DNA from: Dyadobacter flavalbus
Lineage (GTDB): Bacteria > Bacteroidota > Bacteroidia > Cytophagales > Spirosomataceae
Reading direction: 5' to 3'
Length of the DNA: 64,000 nt
Assembly: GCF_006149045.1 (NCBI RefSeq)
Contig: NZ_VBSN01000013.1
Location: 62,001-126,000, forward strand
The stretch's first letter is position 1. Each line of letters opens with the position of its first letter. The position numbers were made by a program, and so were the translations under genes. Positions 50,936 through 59,925 of this stretch are shown piece after piece. The notes under the pieces were generated by a model, which saw only the letters and a list, made by a program, of their open reading frames with translations, made no database searches and had not been told where the DNA came from.

Positions 50936-52495
50936 ATGAAAAATTTAATTAAAGTATTATACCTGGCTCCGGCCCTGTTCATTGCTTCCTGCGACAATGG
51001 TTTTGAAGAAATGAATATAAACCCAAATGCTTCCACGGAAGTTGTTCCGGGCTTTCTTTTCACACGGGCGCAGCTGGTAACCGTTAGCAACAACTTCACA
51101 GGCGCCGCTTACCTTACGATCGGTGGTTCGATGCAGCATTTCGCAACTTATAAGGAAGTTCCTGCGGCAGGTGACAAATATTTCAATTTTGGTTACAGCC
51201 AGGGAAGCTGGAACTTGTATGGAGGTGATCCGGTAAGCCAGGGCGCGGTAATTGACATTGCGCAAGTGATTGACGCGGTTTCAGAAAATCCGGCAGACGT
51301 TAACAGGCTATCCGTTGCCCGCATCTGGAAAGCTTACCTGTTTCACCGCCTGACCGACCTGTACGGCGACATTCCTTATTTCGAAGCTGGAGAAGCACTT
51401 TCGAGCCAGAACTTCACACCAAAATATGATACGCAGCAAGCAATCTATGCAGATTTGTTGAAAGAGCTGGAAGAATCGATCAATGCATTTGACGCATCCC
51501 AGCAGACATTTGGTAACGCGGACCTGATTTACGGCGGTAACATTGACAAGTGGAAAAAATTCGGCTACTCGCTGATGCTTCGTCTGGGCATGCGTCTGAC
51601 AGAAGTGGATGCAGCTATGGCCGAGACATGGGTAAAGAAAGCCATTGCCGGCGGCGTGATCACAGCGGACGAAGACATTGCAACGATTGCCTACGTGGAT
51701 GGTTCCATCACAGCCAGCCGTAACTTCATCTCGGCAGGTTTGATGTCGACGGATTATGTAACGCCCGGCGGCGACAATGTGGAAGGCGGAAAACTAGCCA
51801 AAACACTGATCGACCATCTGAAAACGACCAAAGACCCGCGTCTGAATGTCATCTCGGTTGTATGGACGAAAGCTTCTGCTACTGCTCCTTATGTTGCAGA
51901 TACGGCAACGGCTTTGCAAAAAGGAATGCCAAATGCGGCCTTTAACTCGCTGCCTGCGGATTTCGATACCTATTCTGAGCCAAATCCAAACACGATCCTG
52001 AAATACAGTGCACCTTTGCTGGTTTTCACACCTGCGGAAGTGCACCTTTTGCTGGCAGAAGCAGGACTGAGAGGCTGGTATTCGGCCACAACGCCTGCGG
52101 CTGAATACAATGCCGCAGTAACGTCGGGCATGAAACAATGGGCGGCTTTCGGAGCGGGCGGCATTATTTCCGATGCAAAAATCGCTGCTTACCTGAAGCA
52201 AAATCCATTTAAAGAAACCGGGACACTGGCTGATAAAATGGAGCAGATCCATACGCAGAAATGGGTTGCGCTGTTTCTGGAAGACGAATACGAAATCTGG
52301 TCCAACTGGAGACGTACAGGTTATCCCAAACTTACTCCGACCAACTATCCCGGCAACCTGACAGGCGGTCAGATTCCAACACGTTTTGTGATTCCGGATT
52401 CAGAAGAACTTTATAACGGAGTAAACTTCTACGAAGCAAGAACAAGACAAGGTGGCACCAATACACTTTCGAGCAAGGTTTGGTGGGATAAATAA
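50936..52495 (+). CDS. SusD/RagB nutrient-binding outer-membrane lipoprotein
   Basis: 519 residues from ATG 50936. Lipobox IASC near residue 19 (ALFIASCDNGFEEMNINPNA). SusD-like helical TPR scaffold: ATYKEVPAAGDKYFNFGYSQ, RIWKAYLFHRLTDLYGDIPY, KWKKFGYSLMLRLGMRL, FTPAEVHLLLAEAGLRGWY, QKWVALFLEDEYEIWSNWRR TGYP, ending TNTLSSKVWWDK. Belongs to the second SusD subgroup (SusD-like 2). It caps the SusC barrel and binds the substrate at the surface. Followed by a hairpin terminator and then the second amidohydrolase gene. Confidence 0.95.
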   Translation: MKNLIKVLYLAPALFIASCDNGFEEMNINPNASTEVVPGFLFTRAQLVTVSNNFTGAAYLTIGGSMQHFATYKEVPAAGDKYFNFGYSQGSWNLYGGDPVSQGAVIDIAQVIDAVSENPADVNRLSVARIWKAYLFHRLTDLYGDIPYFEAGEALSSQNFTPKYDTQQAIYADLLKELEESINAFDASQQTFGNADLIYGGNIDKWKKFGYSLMLRLGMRLTEVDAAMAETWVKKAIAGGVITADEDIATIAYVDGSITASRNFISAGLMSTDYVTPGGDNVEGGKLAKTLIDHLKTTKDPRLNVISVVWTKASATAPYVADTATALQKGMPNAAFNSLPADFDTYSEPNPNTILKYSAPLLVFTPAEVHLLLAEAGLRGWYSATTPAAEYNAAVTSGMKQWAAFGAGGIISDAKIAAYLKQNPFKETGTLADKMEQIHTQKWVALFLEDEYEIWSNWRRTGYPKLTPTNYPGNLTGGQIPTRFVIPDSEELYNGVNFYEARTRQGGTNTLSSKVWWDK

Positions 52496-52514
52496 AATAC
52501 AGATTTAACATGTA

Positions 52515-52551
52515 AAATCAGACTTTCCGGAAGTATCGGGAAGTCTGATTT
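52515..52551 (+). terminator. Hairpin after susD
   Basis: AAATCAGACTTTCC pairs with GGGAAGTCTGATTT across a short loop (one mismatch), followed by a weak TATG tail. Probably attenuates rather than fully stops transcription before the amidohydrolase gene. Confidence 0.55.
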
Positions 52552-52638
52552 ATGCTTCCACAGCCAGCCGAAGCAGCATTTGAAACCGGGAAATTCCAGA
52601 ACAAATACCCTTTTACCAATTATTCCTGAACCTTAATC

Positions 52639-53913
52639 ATGAACAAGAAATCTCTATTGGCCTGTATGGCTTTCATCTTTTCTCTGCATGCCGCCAGTGC
52701 GCAGAAGTACAGCATTGTTATTAAAGGCGGAACTGTCATTGACCCGAAAAACAACATGAATGCCGTCATGGATGTGGCGCTGAAAGGCGACACCGTGATG
52801 CTTGTTGCCAAAAACATCGATCCCAAAGAAGGCAAGCAGGTGGTGAATGCAAAAGGCTTGTATGTAACGCCGGGACTGATCGATATGCATTCGCACAACT
52901 TCTACGGCACCAACATGGATCAGACATACAGCAATGGCCCCAACGCTCTTCAGCCGGATGGTTTCACGTTCCGTACAGGCGTTACGACCGTTGTGGATGC
53001 CGGCTGCTCGGGATGGAGATCTTTTCCTGCTTTCAAAAAACAAACGATTGATGCATCCAGAACCCGCGTACTGGCATTTCTGAATATCGTCGGAGAAGGC
53101 ATGCGCGGCAGTACTTACGAGCAGAACGTGGAAGATATGGATGCCGCTGAAACGGCCCGGGTTGCCAAAGAAAACCCGGAAGATATAGTCGGCATCAAAC
53201 TGGCGCATTATAACGGCTACAACTGGACGCCGACTGACCGCGCTGTGGAAGCCGGCAAGCTGGCCAATGTTCCCGTTATGATCGATTTTGGCGGAAGCAA
53301 GCCCGTACTTCCGATTGAAGAACTGTTCATGAAACACCTGCGTCCCGGCGATATTTTCACGCATTGCTTCGGACAACTGAGCAGCAGAGAACCGATTGTG
53401 GACGTTGCAACCGGAAAAGTGAAGCCGTTCGTTTATGAGGCACGTAAAAAAGGAATTTTGTTCGACGTGGGTTACGGCGGGATCAGTTTTGCTTTTTCAC
53501 AGGCTATCCCGGCCGTAAAAAGCGGTTTTTATCCGAACACGATCAGTACGGATATTCACACCGGCAGCATGAACAATGCGATGAAAGATATGCTGAATGT
53601 CATGTCCAAATTCCTCGCCATGGGCATGGATCTTCCAAGTGTGATCAAGGCAAGCACGTGGGCCCCGGCTCAGGCCATTCACCGCGAACAGCTTGGAAAC
53701 CTTTCCGTTGGCTCACGTGCAGACGTTACCGTTCTGCGCGTACTCGACGGCAAATTCCAGTTGAATGATACCGGCACGTTCGGCTTTTTTGATTACACCG
53801 GAACAAAAATCCAGGGAAAACAAAAACTGGAAGCCGAGCTGACAATCCGCGCAGGAAAAGTGGTATACGACCTGAACGGCATCACGGATCCGCTGGTGAT
53901 TTCCAGCAAATAA
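52639..53913 (+). CDS. Exported amidohydrolase/deacetylase-family metallohydrolase, copy 2
   Basis: 424 residues; signal peptide (about 1-21, ending ASAQ). Same architecture as the enzyme at 37243: IKGGTVIDPKNNMNAVMDVA, first metal site GLIDMHSHNFYG, Lys in GIKLAHYNGYNW, DIFTHCFGQLSS, STDIHTGSMNNAMKDML, IKASTWAPAQAIHR. The pair share nearly all motifs but differ at the first site (HSH versus HGH) and around the substrate loops. Placed downstream of SusC/SusD, so it probably acts on the compound they import. Ends at a strong terminator. Confidence 0.92.
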   Translation: MNKKSLLACMAFIFSLHAASAQKYSIVIKGGTVIDPKNNMNAVMDVALKGDTVMLVAKNIDPKEGKQVVNAKGLYVTPGLIDMHSHNFYGTNMDQTYSNGPNALQPDGFTFRTGVTTVVDAGCSGWRSFPAFKKQTIDASRTRVLAFLNIVGEGMRGSTYEQNVEDMDAAETARVAKENPEDIVGIKLAHYNGYNWTPTDRAVEAGKLANVPVMIDFGGSKPVLPIEELFMKHLRPGDIFTHCFGQLSSREPIVDVATGKVKPFVYEARKKGILFDVGYGGISFAFSQAIPAVKSGFYPNTISTDIHTGSMNNAMKDMLNVMSKFLAMGMDLPSVIKASTWAPAQAIHREQLGNLSVGSRADVTVLRVLDGKFQLNDTGTFGFFDYTGTKIQGKQKLEAELTIRAGKVVYDLNGITDPLVISSK

Positions 53914-53927
53914 TCTGAATAAAACCG

Positions 53928-53971
53928 GACGTCTGAAAATTCTTTTTTTAAAGTTTCAGACGTCTTTTTTT
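53928..53971 (+). terminator. Strong intrinsic terminator after amidohydrolase copy 2
   Basis: GACGTCTGAAA / TTTCAGACGTC, an 11-bp perfect stem with a 15-base loop, is followed by seven Ts (53965-53971). Confidence 0.9.
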
Positions 53972-54132
53972 GAGCCGGATTTCAGCAGGATATAACTTCC
54001 GGTTTGAAAATTTGAATTTAAGCCATGATATTCGGCATTCCTTCTGCTTTAATACAGATATTCGTTACCAGTTTCCCTGTTCAACCAAATATATTCCGGC
54101 AACAGTCCTTAGCCGCTTAATTCTATTTTTTT

Positions 54133-55065
54133 ATGAGAGTACCTTTCATTGGTTTTATTACAGTCCTGGCGTTAAGCCTGAGTTGTCCCGAAGTTGTAAA
54201 AGCACAGACCATACCCAAAGAAGAACTGATTTTCCTGACCTCCGAATGGAAAGGTGAAAGATTCCCTGACGGGCGTCCGAAAGTGTCGGATGCATTGATC
54301 CAGCGTGCCAAAAACATTTCCATTGAAGAAGCCTGGGTTGTTTTGCAAAATGAGGGTTACAATTGTCAGTTCGACGGAAACTGGAAAATCCTGAAAGATG
54401 ATATCGTGATTGCCGGCCGCGCACTGACTGCCCAGTTCATGCCTTCCCGGCCTGATGTCGAAAAACTGGTAAAAGACCGTGGGAACAAAAACGGAAGACT
54501 TGGCAATACCAATTCCTGGCCTATTGATATGCTATCTAAAGGTGACGTTTACGTTGCCGATGGTTTTGGCAAAATCGCCAGCGGCACATTGATCGGCGAC
54601 AATCTCGGAACATCCATTTATGCAAAATCAGGCAATGGAGTGGTGTTTGATGCTTCTGTACGGGATCTTGAAGGGCTTTCCAAAATAGAAGGTTTCAACG
54701 CTTTTGTAAGGGATTTTGATCCTTCATTCCTTAAAGACGTTTTTCTGACCGGAATCAATACGCCGATCCGGATCGGACGTGCCATTGTGTTGCCCGGAGA
54801 TGTAGTCCTTGCCAAAAAAGAAGGTGTCATATTCATTCCTGCGCACATGGCCGAAAAGGTGGTTATTACTGCTGAATTCCTTACGCTAAGGGACAAATTT
54901 GCGCTTCAGATGCTGAGAGAAGGAAAGTTCACACCCGGCCAGATCGATAATCAATGGACGGATCAGCTGAAAGAAGCGTTCCTGAAATGGCTGGACAACA
55001 ACCCGAATGAAATTCCGATGAAACGTTCGGAACTGGATGAATATATGAAGAAAAGAACCTGGTAA
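54133..55065 (+). CDS. Exported RraA/demethylmenaquinone-methyltransferase-like protein
   Basis: 310 residues; signal peptide (about 1-24, ending VKAQ). The RraA-fold half (about 90-255) shows GDVYVADGFGKIASGTLIGD, NLGTSIYAKSGNGVVFDASV RDLEG, GRAIVLPGDVVLAKKEGVIF and IPAHMAEKVV. Relatives are HMG/4-carboxy-HMG aldolases (pyruvate-forming) or RNase E inhibitors; catalytic RD in ASVRD is kept, so an aldolase-type role is possible. An unusual N-terminal extension (25-85) is seen. Upstream of a BASS transporter in the same direction. Confidence 0.85.
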   Translation: MRVPFIGFITVLALSLSCPEVVKAQTIPKEELIFLTSEWKGERFPDGRPKVSDALIQRAKNISIEEAWVVLQNEGYNCQFDGNWKILKDDIVIAGRALTAQFMPSRPDVEKLVKDRGNKNGRLGNTNSWPIDMLSKGDVYVADGFGKIASGTLIGDNLGTSIYAKSGNGVVFDASVRDLEGLSKIEGFNAFVRDFDPSFLKDVFLTGINTPIRIGRAIVLPGDVVLAKKEGVIFIPAHMAEKVVITAEFLTLRDKFALQMLREGKFTPGQIDNQWTDQLKEAFLKWLDNNPNEIPMKRSELDEYMKKRTW

Positions 55066-55140
55066 TTCGAAGTTTCCAGACTTTACAATGCATTGCTTCC
55101 TAAATTTCCATTCACCTTTTTTCAATTGCAAAACAACCGT

Positions 55141-56247
55141 ATGAATATTTATAAGCTCCTGTCCGGCATTGCTGCTTTATGCCTGCTCGTGGCACTTTAT
55201 CTTGCGTTTTCAGGCAATTTACCGCAGGCGGGGCCATTTTTCATCGCATTTTTTATTTCGCTCGCCATCAGTTTCAGAGGTTATGAAAAGCTGAAAGGGT
55301 TTACTTACACGACCATTATCTTTGCAGCCGTTACGACTGCATTGTATTATCCGCAGCATTTCCAGAGTGTAAACGGCTTCAAACTGGCTACGCTGATTAC
55401 GCCGCTGATCCAGATCATTATGTTCGGAATGGGAACGTCCATGAGTTTCGGTGATTTTGTAGGCGTTGTAAAAATGCCGAAAGGCGTGCTGATCGGCGTT
55501 GTAAGCCACTTCATCATCATGCCGACCATCGGCTATACGCTTGCGAGCATCAGCGGTTTTCCGCCCGAAATTGCAGCGGGCATTATCCTCATCGGCTGCT
55601 CGCCAAACGGCATGGCATCCAATGTGATTTCCTATCTTGCAAAAGCAAACCTGGCGCTTTCCATTACGATAACTGCGATTTCAACCATGCTTGCTCCGAT
55701 TGTCACGCCGGTGCTGATGAGTATGCTGGCCGGCGCTTTCGTAAAGATCGATACGCTGCATATGATGTGGGACATTATTAAAATGGTAATTATCCCGATT
55801 GGTGCCGGACTTCTTTTTAATAAATTGTTCAGCGGAAAAGTTAAATGGCTGGATGCTGCCATGCCGCTTGTTTCCATGGCAGGAATTGCATTCATTATCG
55901 TGATTATCACGGCTGCCGGCCGCGACAGTCTGCTTACCATCGGGCCCGCTTTGCTTCTGCTCGTACTGATTCATAACCTGTCGGGTTATACGCTCGGCTA
56001 CTGGTCCGGAAGGTTGTTCAAGATGAGCGAAAGAGATTGCCGTACCATTGCCATTGAAGTCGGCATGCAGAACGGCGGACTGGCTTCCGGAATTGCCAAG
56101 GAAATGGGGAAAATGGCTACTGTCGGGCTGGCGCCGGCTATTTTTGGTCCTCTAATGAACATTACCGGTTCCATTCTGGCATCGTGGTGGCAAGGCAAAC
56201 CGACCGGCGATGAAGCAACGTACGTGGAAACCGGCCGCGCACATTAA
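55141..56247 (+). CDS. Bile acid:sodium symporter family transporter
   Basis: 368 residues from ATG 55141; the frame opens at 55093. About nine or ten membrane helices. BASS-family features: FGMGTSMSFGDFVGVVKMPK, GFPPEIAAGIILIGCSPNGM ASNVISYLAKA, and RDCRTIAIEVGMQNGGLASG IAKEM. Such proteins take up carboxylated compounds with sodium across the inner membrane. It completes a set (SusC/SusD outer membrane, periplasmic enzymes, inner-membrane uptake). Ends at an intrinsic terminator. Confidence 0.92.
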   Translation: MNIYKLLSGIAALCLLVALYLAFSGNLPQAGPFFIAFFISLAISFRGYEKLKGFTYTTIIFAAVTTALYYPQHFQSVNGFKLATLITPLIQIIMFGMGTSMSFGDFVGVVKMPKGVLIGVVSHFIIMPTIGYTLASISGFPPEIAAGIILIGCSPNGMASNVISYLAKANLALSITITAISTMLAPIVTPVLMSMLAGAFVKIDTLHMMWDIIKMVIIPIGAGLLFNKLFSGKVKWLDAAMPLVSMAGIAFIIVIITAAGRDSLLTIGPALLLLVLIHNLSGYTLGYWSGRLFKMSERDCRTIAIEVGMQNGGLASGIAKEMGKMATVGLAPAIFGPLMNITGSILASWWQGKPTGDEATYVETGRAH

Positions 56248-56261
56248 CTGCTGTTTGCTTG

Positions 56262-56327
56262 AAAGCTGTCCCGGAACCAGGAATTGTAATTCATTTTACT
56301 ACCGTCGGTTCCGAGACAGCTTTTTTT
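56262..56327 (+). terminator. Intrinsic terminator after the BASS transporter
   Basis: AAAGCTGTC-C-CGGAACC pairs with GGTTCCGAGACAGCTTT over a 28-base loop, then a T-run to 56327. It lies directly before the stop of the convergent GNAT gene. Confidence 0.8.
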
Positions 56328-56331
56328 ATGT

Positions 56332-56841
56332 TCAATCGTCGTCTTCCAGTTGCAGCTGCATAAATACAAGGTCCAGCCACTGATCAAATTTAAAACCTAC
56401 TTCCTTAAGGTAGCCTTTTTCAACGAAACCGTATTTTTTGTGAAATTCGATGCTTCCGCGGTTTGCTGCGTCAATGCCGGCGATCATGGTATGCAGGCCC
56501 GATTCCTTTGCCCGCTGTATAAGGCTGCCCAACAGCTTTCCCCCTACTCCCATACCCCGGGATTTTTCATCCAGGTAAATCGAATGTTCAACACTGAATT
56601 TGTAACCGATTTTAGGACGGAATATATTATAGGAACCATAACCGATCACTTCACCGTCCGACTCGGCAACAATCACAGGCATTCCGTCAATGAACATCTG
56701 TTCCAGCCATGCCTTTTGCTGTTCCAGCGTACGGGGTTCATAATCGTAAATTGCGGTAGTATTAAGAATGGCGTGGTTTATAATTTCAAGCAGTGAAGGC
56801 AAGTCCTTCGGAGCAGCACTTCTGATAATAAGATCCATCAA
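56332..56841 (-). CDS. GNAT N-acetyltransferase (phosphinothricin/PAT-like)
   Basis: 169 residues, cytoplasmic. GNAT core: LIIRSAAPKDLPSLLEIINH, TTAIYDYEPRTLEQQKAWLE, VIVAESDGEVIGYGSYNIFR, SIYLDEKSRGMGVGGKLLGS with the acetyl-CoA loop R-G-x-G-x-G, AGIDAANRGSIEFHKKYGF. This pattern is the phosphinothricin/methionine-sulfoximine acetyltransferase subgroup. Acetylates small amino compounds. Alone on its strand, facing the transporter terminator. Confidence 0.9.
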   Translation of the reverse strand: MMDLIIRSAAPKDLPSLLEIINHAILNTTAIYDYEPRTLEQQKAWLEQMFIDGMPVIVAESDGEVIGYGSYNIFRPKIGYKFSVEHSIYLDEKSRGMGVGGKLLGSLIQRAKESGLHTMIAGIDAANRGSIEFHKKYGFVEKGYLKEVGFKFDQWLDLVFMQLQLEDDD

Positions 56842-57068
56842 AATAACGTAAGTTCAATAACAGGTTGATTTAACGGTTTCAAAGTTACCCCATAAAATTC
56901 AGAATTTCTTATGCTCCGCATAGGCAAATCGCCAAAGCTTTTGCGGTTTATTCCTAAAACTAAATTCCGATCATCGTGAACTGACAATGCCGTTCAGAAA
57001 GTACATACCGGCCCAGTTTTAGTTTATCCTGGAATTTAATAGCTTCGTTAAATTGAAATCATGAACCA

Positions 57069-58121
57069 ATGCTCGAAATTCAGGAACGCAGGCGTTACAG
57101 CAGGCAAATTCTTTTACCCGAAGTCGGACTGGCCGGTCAGGAAAAACTCAAGGCAGCAAAAGTCCTTGTAGTCGGTGCAGGCGGGCTCGGCTGTCCGGTA
57201 CTTCTTTATCTGGCAGCGGCCGGCGTTGGCAGTCTGGGAATTGTCGATGATGATGCCGTTGACTTCACCAATCTGCACCGCCAGATTTTATATTCCGGTG
57301 ACGATGTAGGCAAAAACAAGTCGGTTACGGCTGCGAACAAGTTAGCGGCGATCAATCCATTTGTTAAAATACAATCCTTTCCGGAACGGCTTACGGGAGA
57401 AAATGCTATTGAAATCGTTTCGCAATACGATCTGATCATTGATGCATCCGACAATTTTCCTACGCGGTATCTTGTCAATGATGTTTGTGTGAAACTGGAC
57501 AAATCCTTTGTTTTCGGTTCGATCCTGCGTTTTGAAGGTCAGGTTTCCGTATTCAATTACAACAACGGCCCAACTTACCGCTGCCTTTTTCCGGATGCCG
57601 AGGAAGGCGACAACTGCGAGGAAGCCGGCGTAATCGGAATTCTGCCCGGCATCATCGGCACTTACATGACGAATGAAGCCATTAAAATGATCTGCGGAAT
57701 CGGCGATGTCTTATCGGGCAAACTGATGGTCATCAATGCGCTTAACGGTTCCGTTCAGTTGTTTGCATTTGCAAGATCGGCTGCTGCCGGCGACATCACA
57801 ACTTTTGAAACAAAGAAGGAATCGTCGGCAAAACCGGAACGGGTCCTTGGCGAACTTACCTATGCGGAATTTGAAAGCCTGCAGATGGAAGATCCGGAGC
57901 AAGTCCATTTGGTGGATGTAAGGGAATACAACGAATTTGAAGCGGATAATTTCGGCGGTATCAATATTCCGTTATCCGAAATTCCGGAAAGCATTGCGTC
58001 TTTTCCGCAGGATAAAAAGATTGTTTTTTACTGCCAGAGCGGAAAACGAAGCAGTCAGGCTGCTCGTCTGCTCTTACAGAGTGGTTTCAAAGGACAAAGT
58101 TTCTGGGCAAAACAATGGTGA
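57069..58121 (+). CDS. MoeB/ThiF-type adenylyltransferase with C-terminal rhodanese
   Basis: 350 residues. E1-like domain (1-245): RYSRQILLPEVGLAGQEKLK, VVGAGGLGCPVLLYLAAAGV, GIVDDDAVDFTNLHRQILY, DASDNFPTRYLVNDVC, and YRCLFPDAEEGDNCEEAGVI G. Then a rhodanese domain (about 258-350) with HLVDVREYNEFEADNFGGIN and active-site FYCQSGKRSSQAA. It adenylates a sulfur-carrier C terminus (ThiS/MoaD) and may thiolate it through the rhodanese cysteine. No molybdopterin or thiamine genes are adjacent, so the partner is unclear. A TAGCTTCG box (57040-57047) precedes the start. Confidence 0.93.
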   Translation: MLEIQERRRYSRQILLPEVGLAGQEKLKAAKVLVVGAGGLGCPVLLYLAAAGVGSLGIVDDDAVDFTNLHRQILYSGDDVGKNKSVTAANKLAAINPFVKIQSFPERLTGENAIEIVSQYDLIIDASDNFPTRYLVNDVCVKLDKSFVFGSILRFEGQVSVFNYNNGPTYRCLFPDAEEGDNCEEAGVIGILPGIIGTYMTNEAIKMICGIGDVLSGKLMVINALNGSVQLFAFARSAAAGDITTFETKKESSAKPERVLGELTYAEFESLQMEDPEQVHLVDVREYNEFEADNFGGINIPLSEIPESIASFPQDKKIVFYCQSGKRSSQAARLLLQSGFKGQSFWAKQW

Positions 58122-58160
58122 AAAACAGACAGTAAACAGAAATAATGCGATTAGCACAAC

Positions 58161-59117
58161 ATGGAAAATTTAAAAATTGCTACGGCACAGTTTGAGAACA
58201 AAAGCGGTGACAAGGATTACAATCTGGAAGTGATCAGCCGGCTATCAAAGGAAGCAGCAGAAAAAGGCGCAAAAGTGATTGCGTTTCATGAATGTTCGAT
58301 TACCGGCTACACTTTTGCCAGAAATCTGTCGCGCGAACAGATGCTTGAAATTTCAGAATTCATTCCAGACGGCCCGAGCATTCAAAAACTTCAGCGCATC
58401 GCGGCGGAAAACAAGATTGCCGTTCTGGCCGGACTTTTTGAAAAAGATGCGGATAACAAAATGTACAAAGCGTATGTCTGCGTGGATGAAAACGGGCTGG
58501 TCGCCAAATACCGGAAACTGCATCCGTTTATAAACCCGCATCTGACACCCGGCGACGCATACGTTGTTTTTGAGCTTTACGGCTGGAAATGCGGCATCCT
58601 GATCTGCTATGACAACAACATCATGGAAAATGTAAGGGCGACAAAATTGCTCGGAGCGGACATTATCTTTATGCCGCATGTAACCATGTGTACACCTTCT
58701 ACCCGGCCCGGCGCCGGCTTTGTGGATCCTGCATTGTGGGAAAACAGGGAAGCAAACCCTACTTTGCTAAGACAGGAATTTGATGGATTGAAAGGCCGGA
58801 GCTGGCTGATGAAATGGCTTCCGGCACGTGCTTATGACAATGCGGTTTATGCCGTTTTCAGCAATCCGATCGGAATGGACGATGACCAGCTCAAAAACGG
58901 CTGTTCCATGATCCTTGATCCTTTCGGCGACGTAATTGCCGAATGCCGTGAACTGGGCAATGCCATTGCCATTGCTACTTTAACACCAGAAAAGCTGGAA
59001 CAGGCAGGCGGTTTCAGGTACCTGAAAGCACGCCGTCCCGACCTTTACCGTGACGTAATCGGTCAGGAACATGAATCGGAACAAAAAGTAGTCTGGCTGC
59101 AGGAATCCGAAGACTGA
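58161..59117 (+). CDS. Nitrilase-superfamily carbon-nitrogen hydrolase
   Basis: 318 residues, cytoplasmic. Catalytic triad: Glu in IAFHECSITGYT, Lys in AKYRKLHPFINP, Cys in GILICYDNNIMENVRATKLL. Other landmarks: PHVTMCTPSTRPGAG and ARAYDNAVYAVFSNPIGMD. Hydrolyses amides or N-carbamoyl compounds, possibly related to agmatine-/N-carbamyl-type amidases. Follows the MoeB/rhodanese gene by 40 bases, likely one transcript; ends near a terminator at 59138. Confidence 0.9.
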   Translation: MENLKIATAQFENKSGDKDYNLEVISRLSKEAAEKGAKVIAFHECSITGYTFARNLSREQMLEISEFIPDGPSIQKLQRIAAENKIAVLAGLFEKDADNKMYKAYVCVDENGLVAKYRKLHPFINPHLTPGDAYVVFELYGWKCGILICYDNNIMENVRATKLLGADIIFMPHVTMCTPSTRPGAGFVDPALWENREANPTLLRQEFDGLKGRSWLMKWLPARAYDNAVYAVFSNPIGMDDDQLKNGCSMILDPFGDVIAECRELGNAIAIATLTPEKLEQAGGFRYLKARRPDLYRDVIGQEHESEQKVVWLQESED

Positions 59118-59137
59118 AAACAAACCTGAACATTTAC

Positions 59138-59172
59138 AGCCATTGTACCCTTTTCCGGTACAATGGCTTTTT
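59138..59172 (+). terminator. Intrinsic terminator after the nitrilase gene
   Basis: AGCCATTGTACC / GGTACAATGGCT is a perfect 12-bp stem with a seven-base loop, followed by TTTTTC. It separates the preceding unit from nuoA. Confidence 0.88.
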
Positions 59173-59190
59173 CATTTTTATACGACAAAC

Positions 59191-59220
59191 TTTGCTGCTT
59201 GTCCAAAATCAGTAGCTTTG
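59191..59220 (+). promoter_or_regulatory. Promoter of nuoA
   Basis: TTTG at 59191-59194 and TAGCTTTG at 59213-59220 match the -33 and -7 consensus of the main Bacteroidota sigma factor with an 18-base spacer. The nuoA ATG is 20 bases further on. Confidence 0.75.
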
Positions 59221-59239
59221 CACAAACATCCGGATAAAC

Positions 59240-59710
59240 ATGCTTTCCGATTTCGGCTATATATTTTTATTCATCATTGCCGCACTGACGCTGCTCGGCG
59301 TTATGCTGACCATTGCCCGCTTTCTGCGTCCGGCCAATCCGAACGAAGAAAAACTGACTACCTATGAATCCGGCGAAGACCCGCTTGGAAATGCAAATAT
59401 TCAGTTTAACGTACGGTTTTATGTTGTTGCACTTATTTTCGTGCTGTTTGAAGTGGAGCTTCTGTTTCTTTTTCCGTGGTCTGTTGTTTTCGGCAATGAA
59501 GAGCTGATCAGGCAGACAAACGGCGCATGGGGATGGTTTGCCATGGCCGAAATGAGCGTTTTTATCGGAATTCTTATTTTAGGTCTGGCCTATGCATGGG
59601 CAAAAGGCTATCTGGACTGGGTAAGGACTAACCCGAAGGTTCCGGAGATAAAATCGCCCGTGCCGATGGACATGTATAAAAAGGTTAATGAAAAATATCG
59701 CAGGAATTAA
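59240..59710 (+). CDS. nuoA: NADH-quinone oxidoreductase subunit A
   Basis: 156 residues with three membrane helices (about 4-26, 62-86, 95-118). Signature ANPNEEKLTTYESGEDPLGN, NVRFYVVALIFVLFEVELLF LFPW and AEMSVFIGILILGLAYAW. Part of the membrane arm of respiratory complex I. A good promoter lies directly upstream. It is separated from nuoB by 1150 bases holding a tandem repeat and an opposite-strand gene, unlike the usual contiguous nuoA-B-C-D order. Confidence 0.95.
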   Translation: MLSDFGYIFLFIIAALTLLGVMLTIARFLRPANPNEEKLTTYESGEDPLGNANIQFNVRFYVVALIFVLFEVELLFLFPWSVVFGNEELIRQTNGAWGWFAMAEMSVFIGILILGLAYAWAKGYLDWVRTNPKVPEIKSPVPMDMYKKVNEKYRRN

Positions 59711-59722
59711 GGCTGGATGTTT

Positions 59723-59925
59723 TTGGTCATTTGCTGTCTTTTGGCTTTTTAGTAACGGCTGCTACTTTTTGTCATTTTTTGTTTGGATTTGCATGTTTCG
59801 GGAAGTTGGTAGGGTTTGGTCATTTGGTTGTTTTTTGGCTTTTTAGTATCGGCTGCTACTTTTTGTCATATTTTGTTTGGATTATCATGTTTCGAAAAGT
59901 GGGCGGGGTTTGGTCATTTGGTTGT
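59723..59925. repeat. 93/94-base tandem repeat downstream of nuoA
   Basis: Two full imperfect copies begin at 59723 and 59816, and a third, partial copy starts at 59910. Each contains TTTGGTCATTTG, CTTTTTAGTA, CGGCTGCTACTTTTTGTCAT and CATGTTTCG. Periods are 93 and 94, so frame is not preserved. A 77-codon open frame across it is a by-product. Downstream, GCTAAAAGC words recur at 59960 and 59981. Confidence 0.85.

Noticed and set aside
57069..59117. Link between the MoeB/rhodanese gene and the ThiF island at 3175
   Set aside because: The two E1-like proteins differ in architecture (rhodanese versus nitroreductase), are 50 kb apart and share no neighbours.
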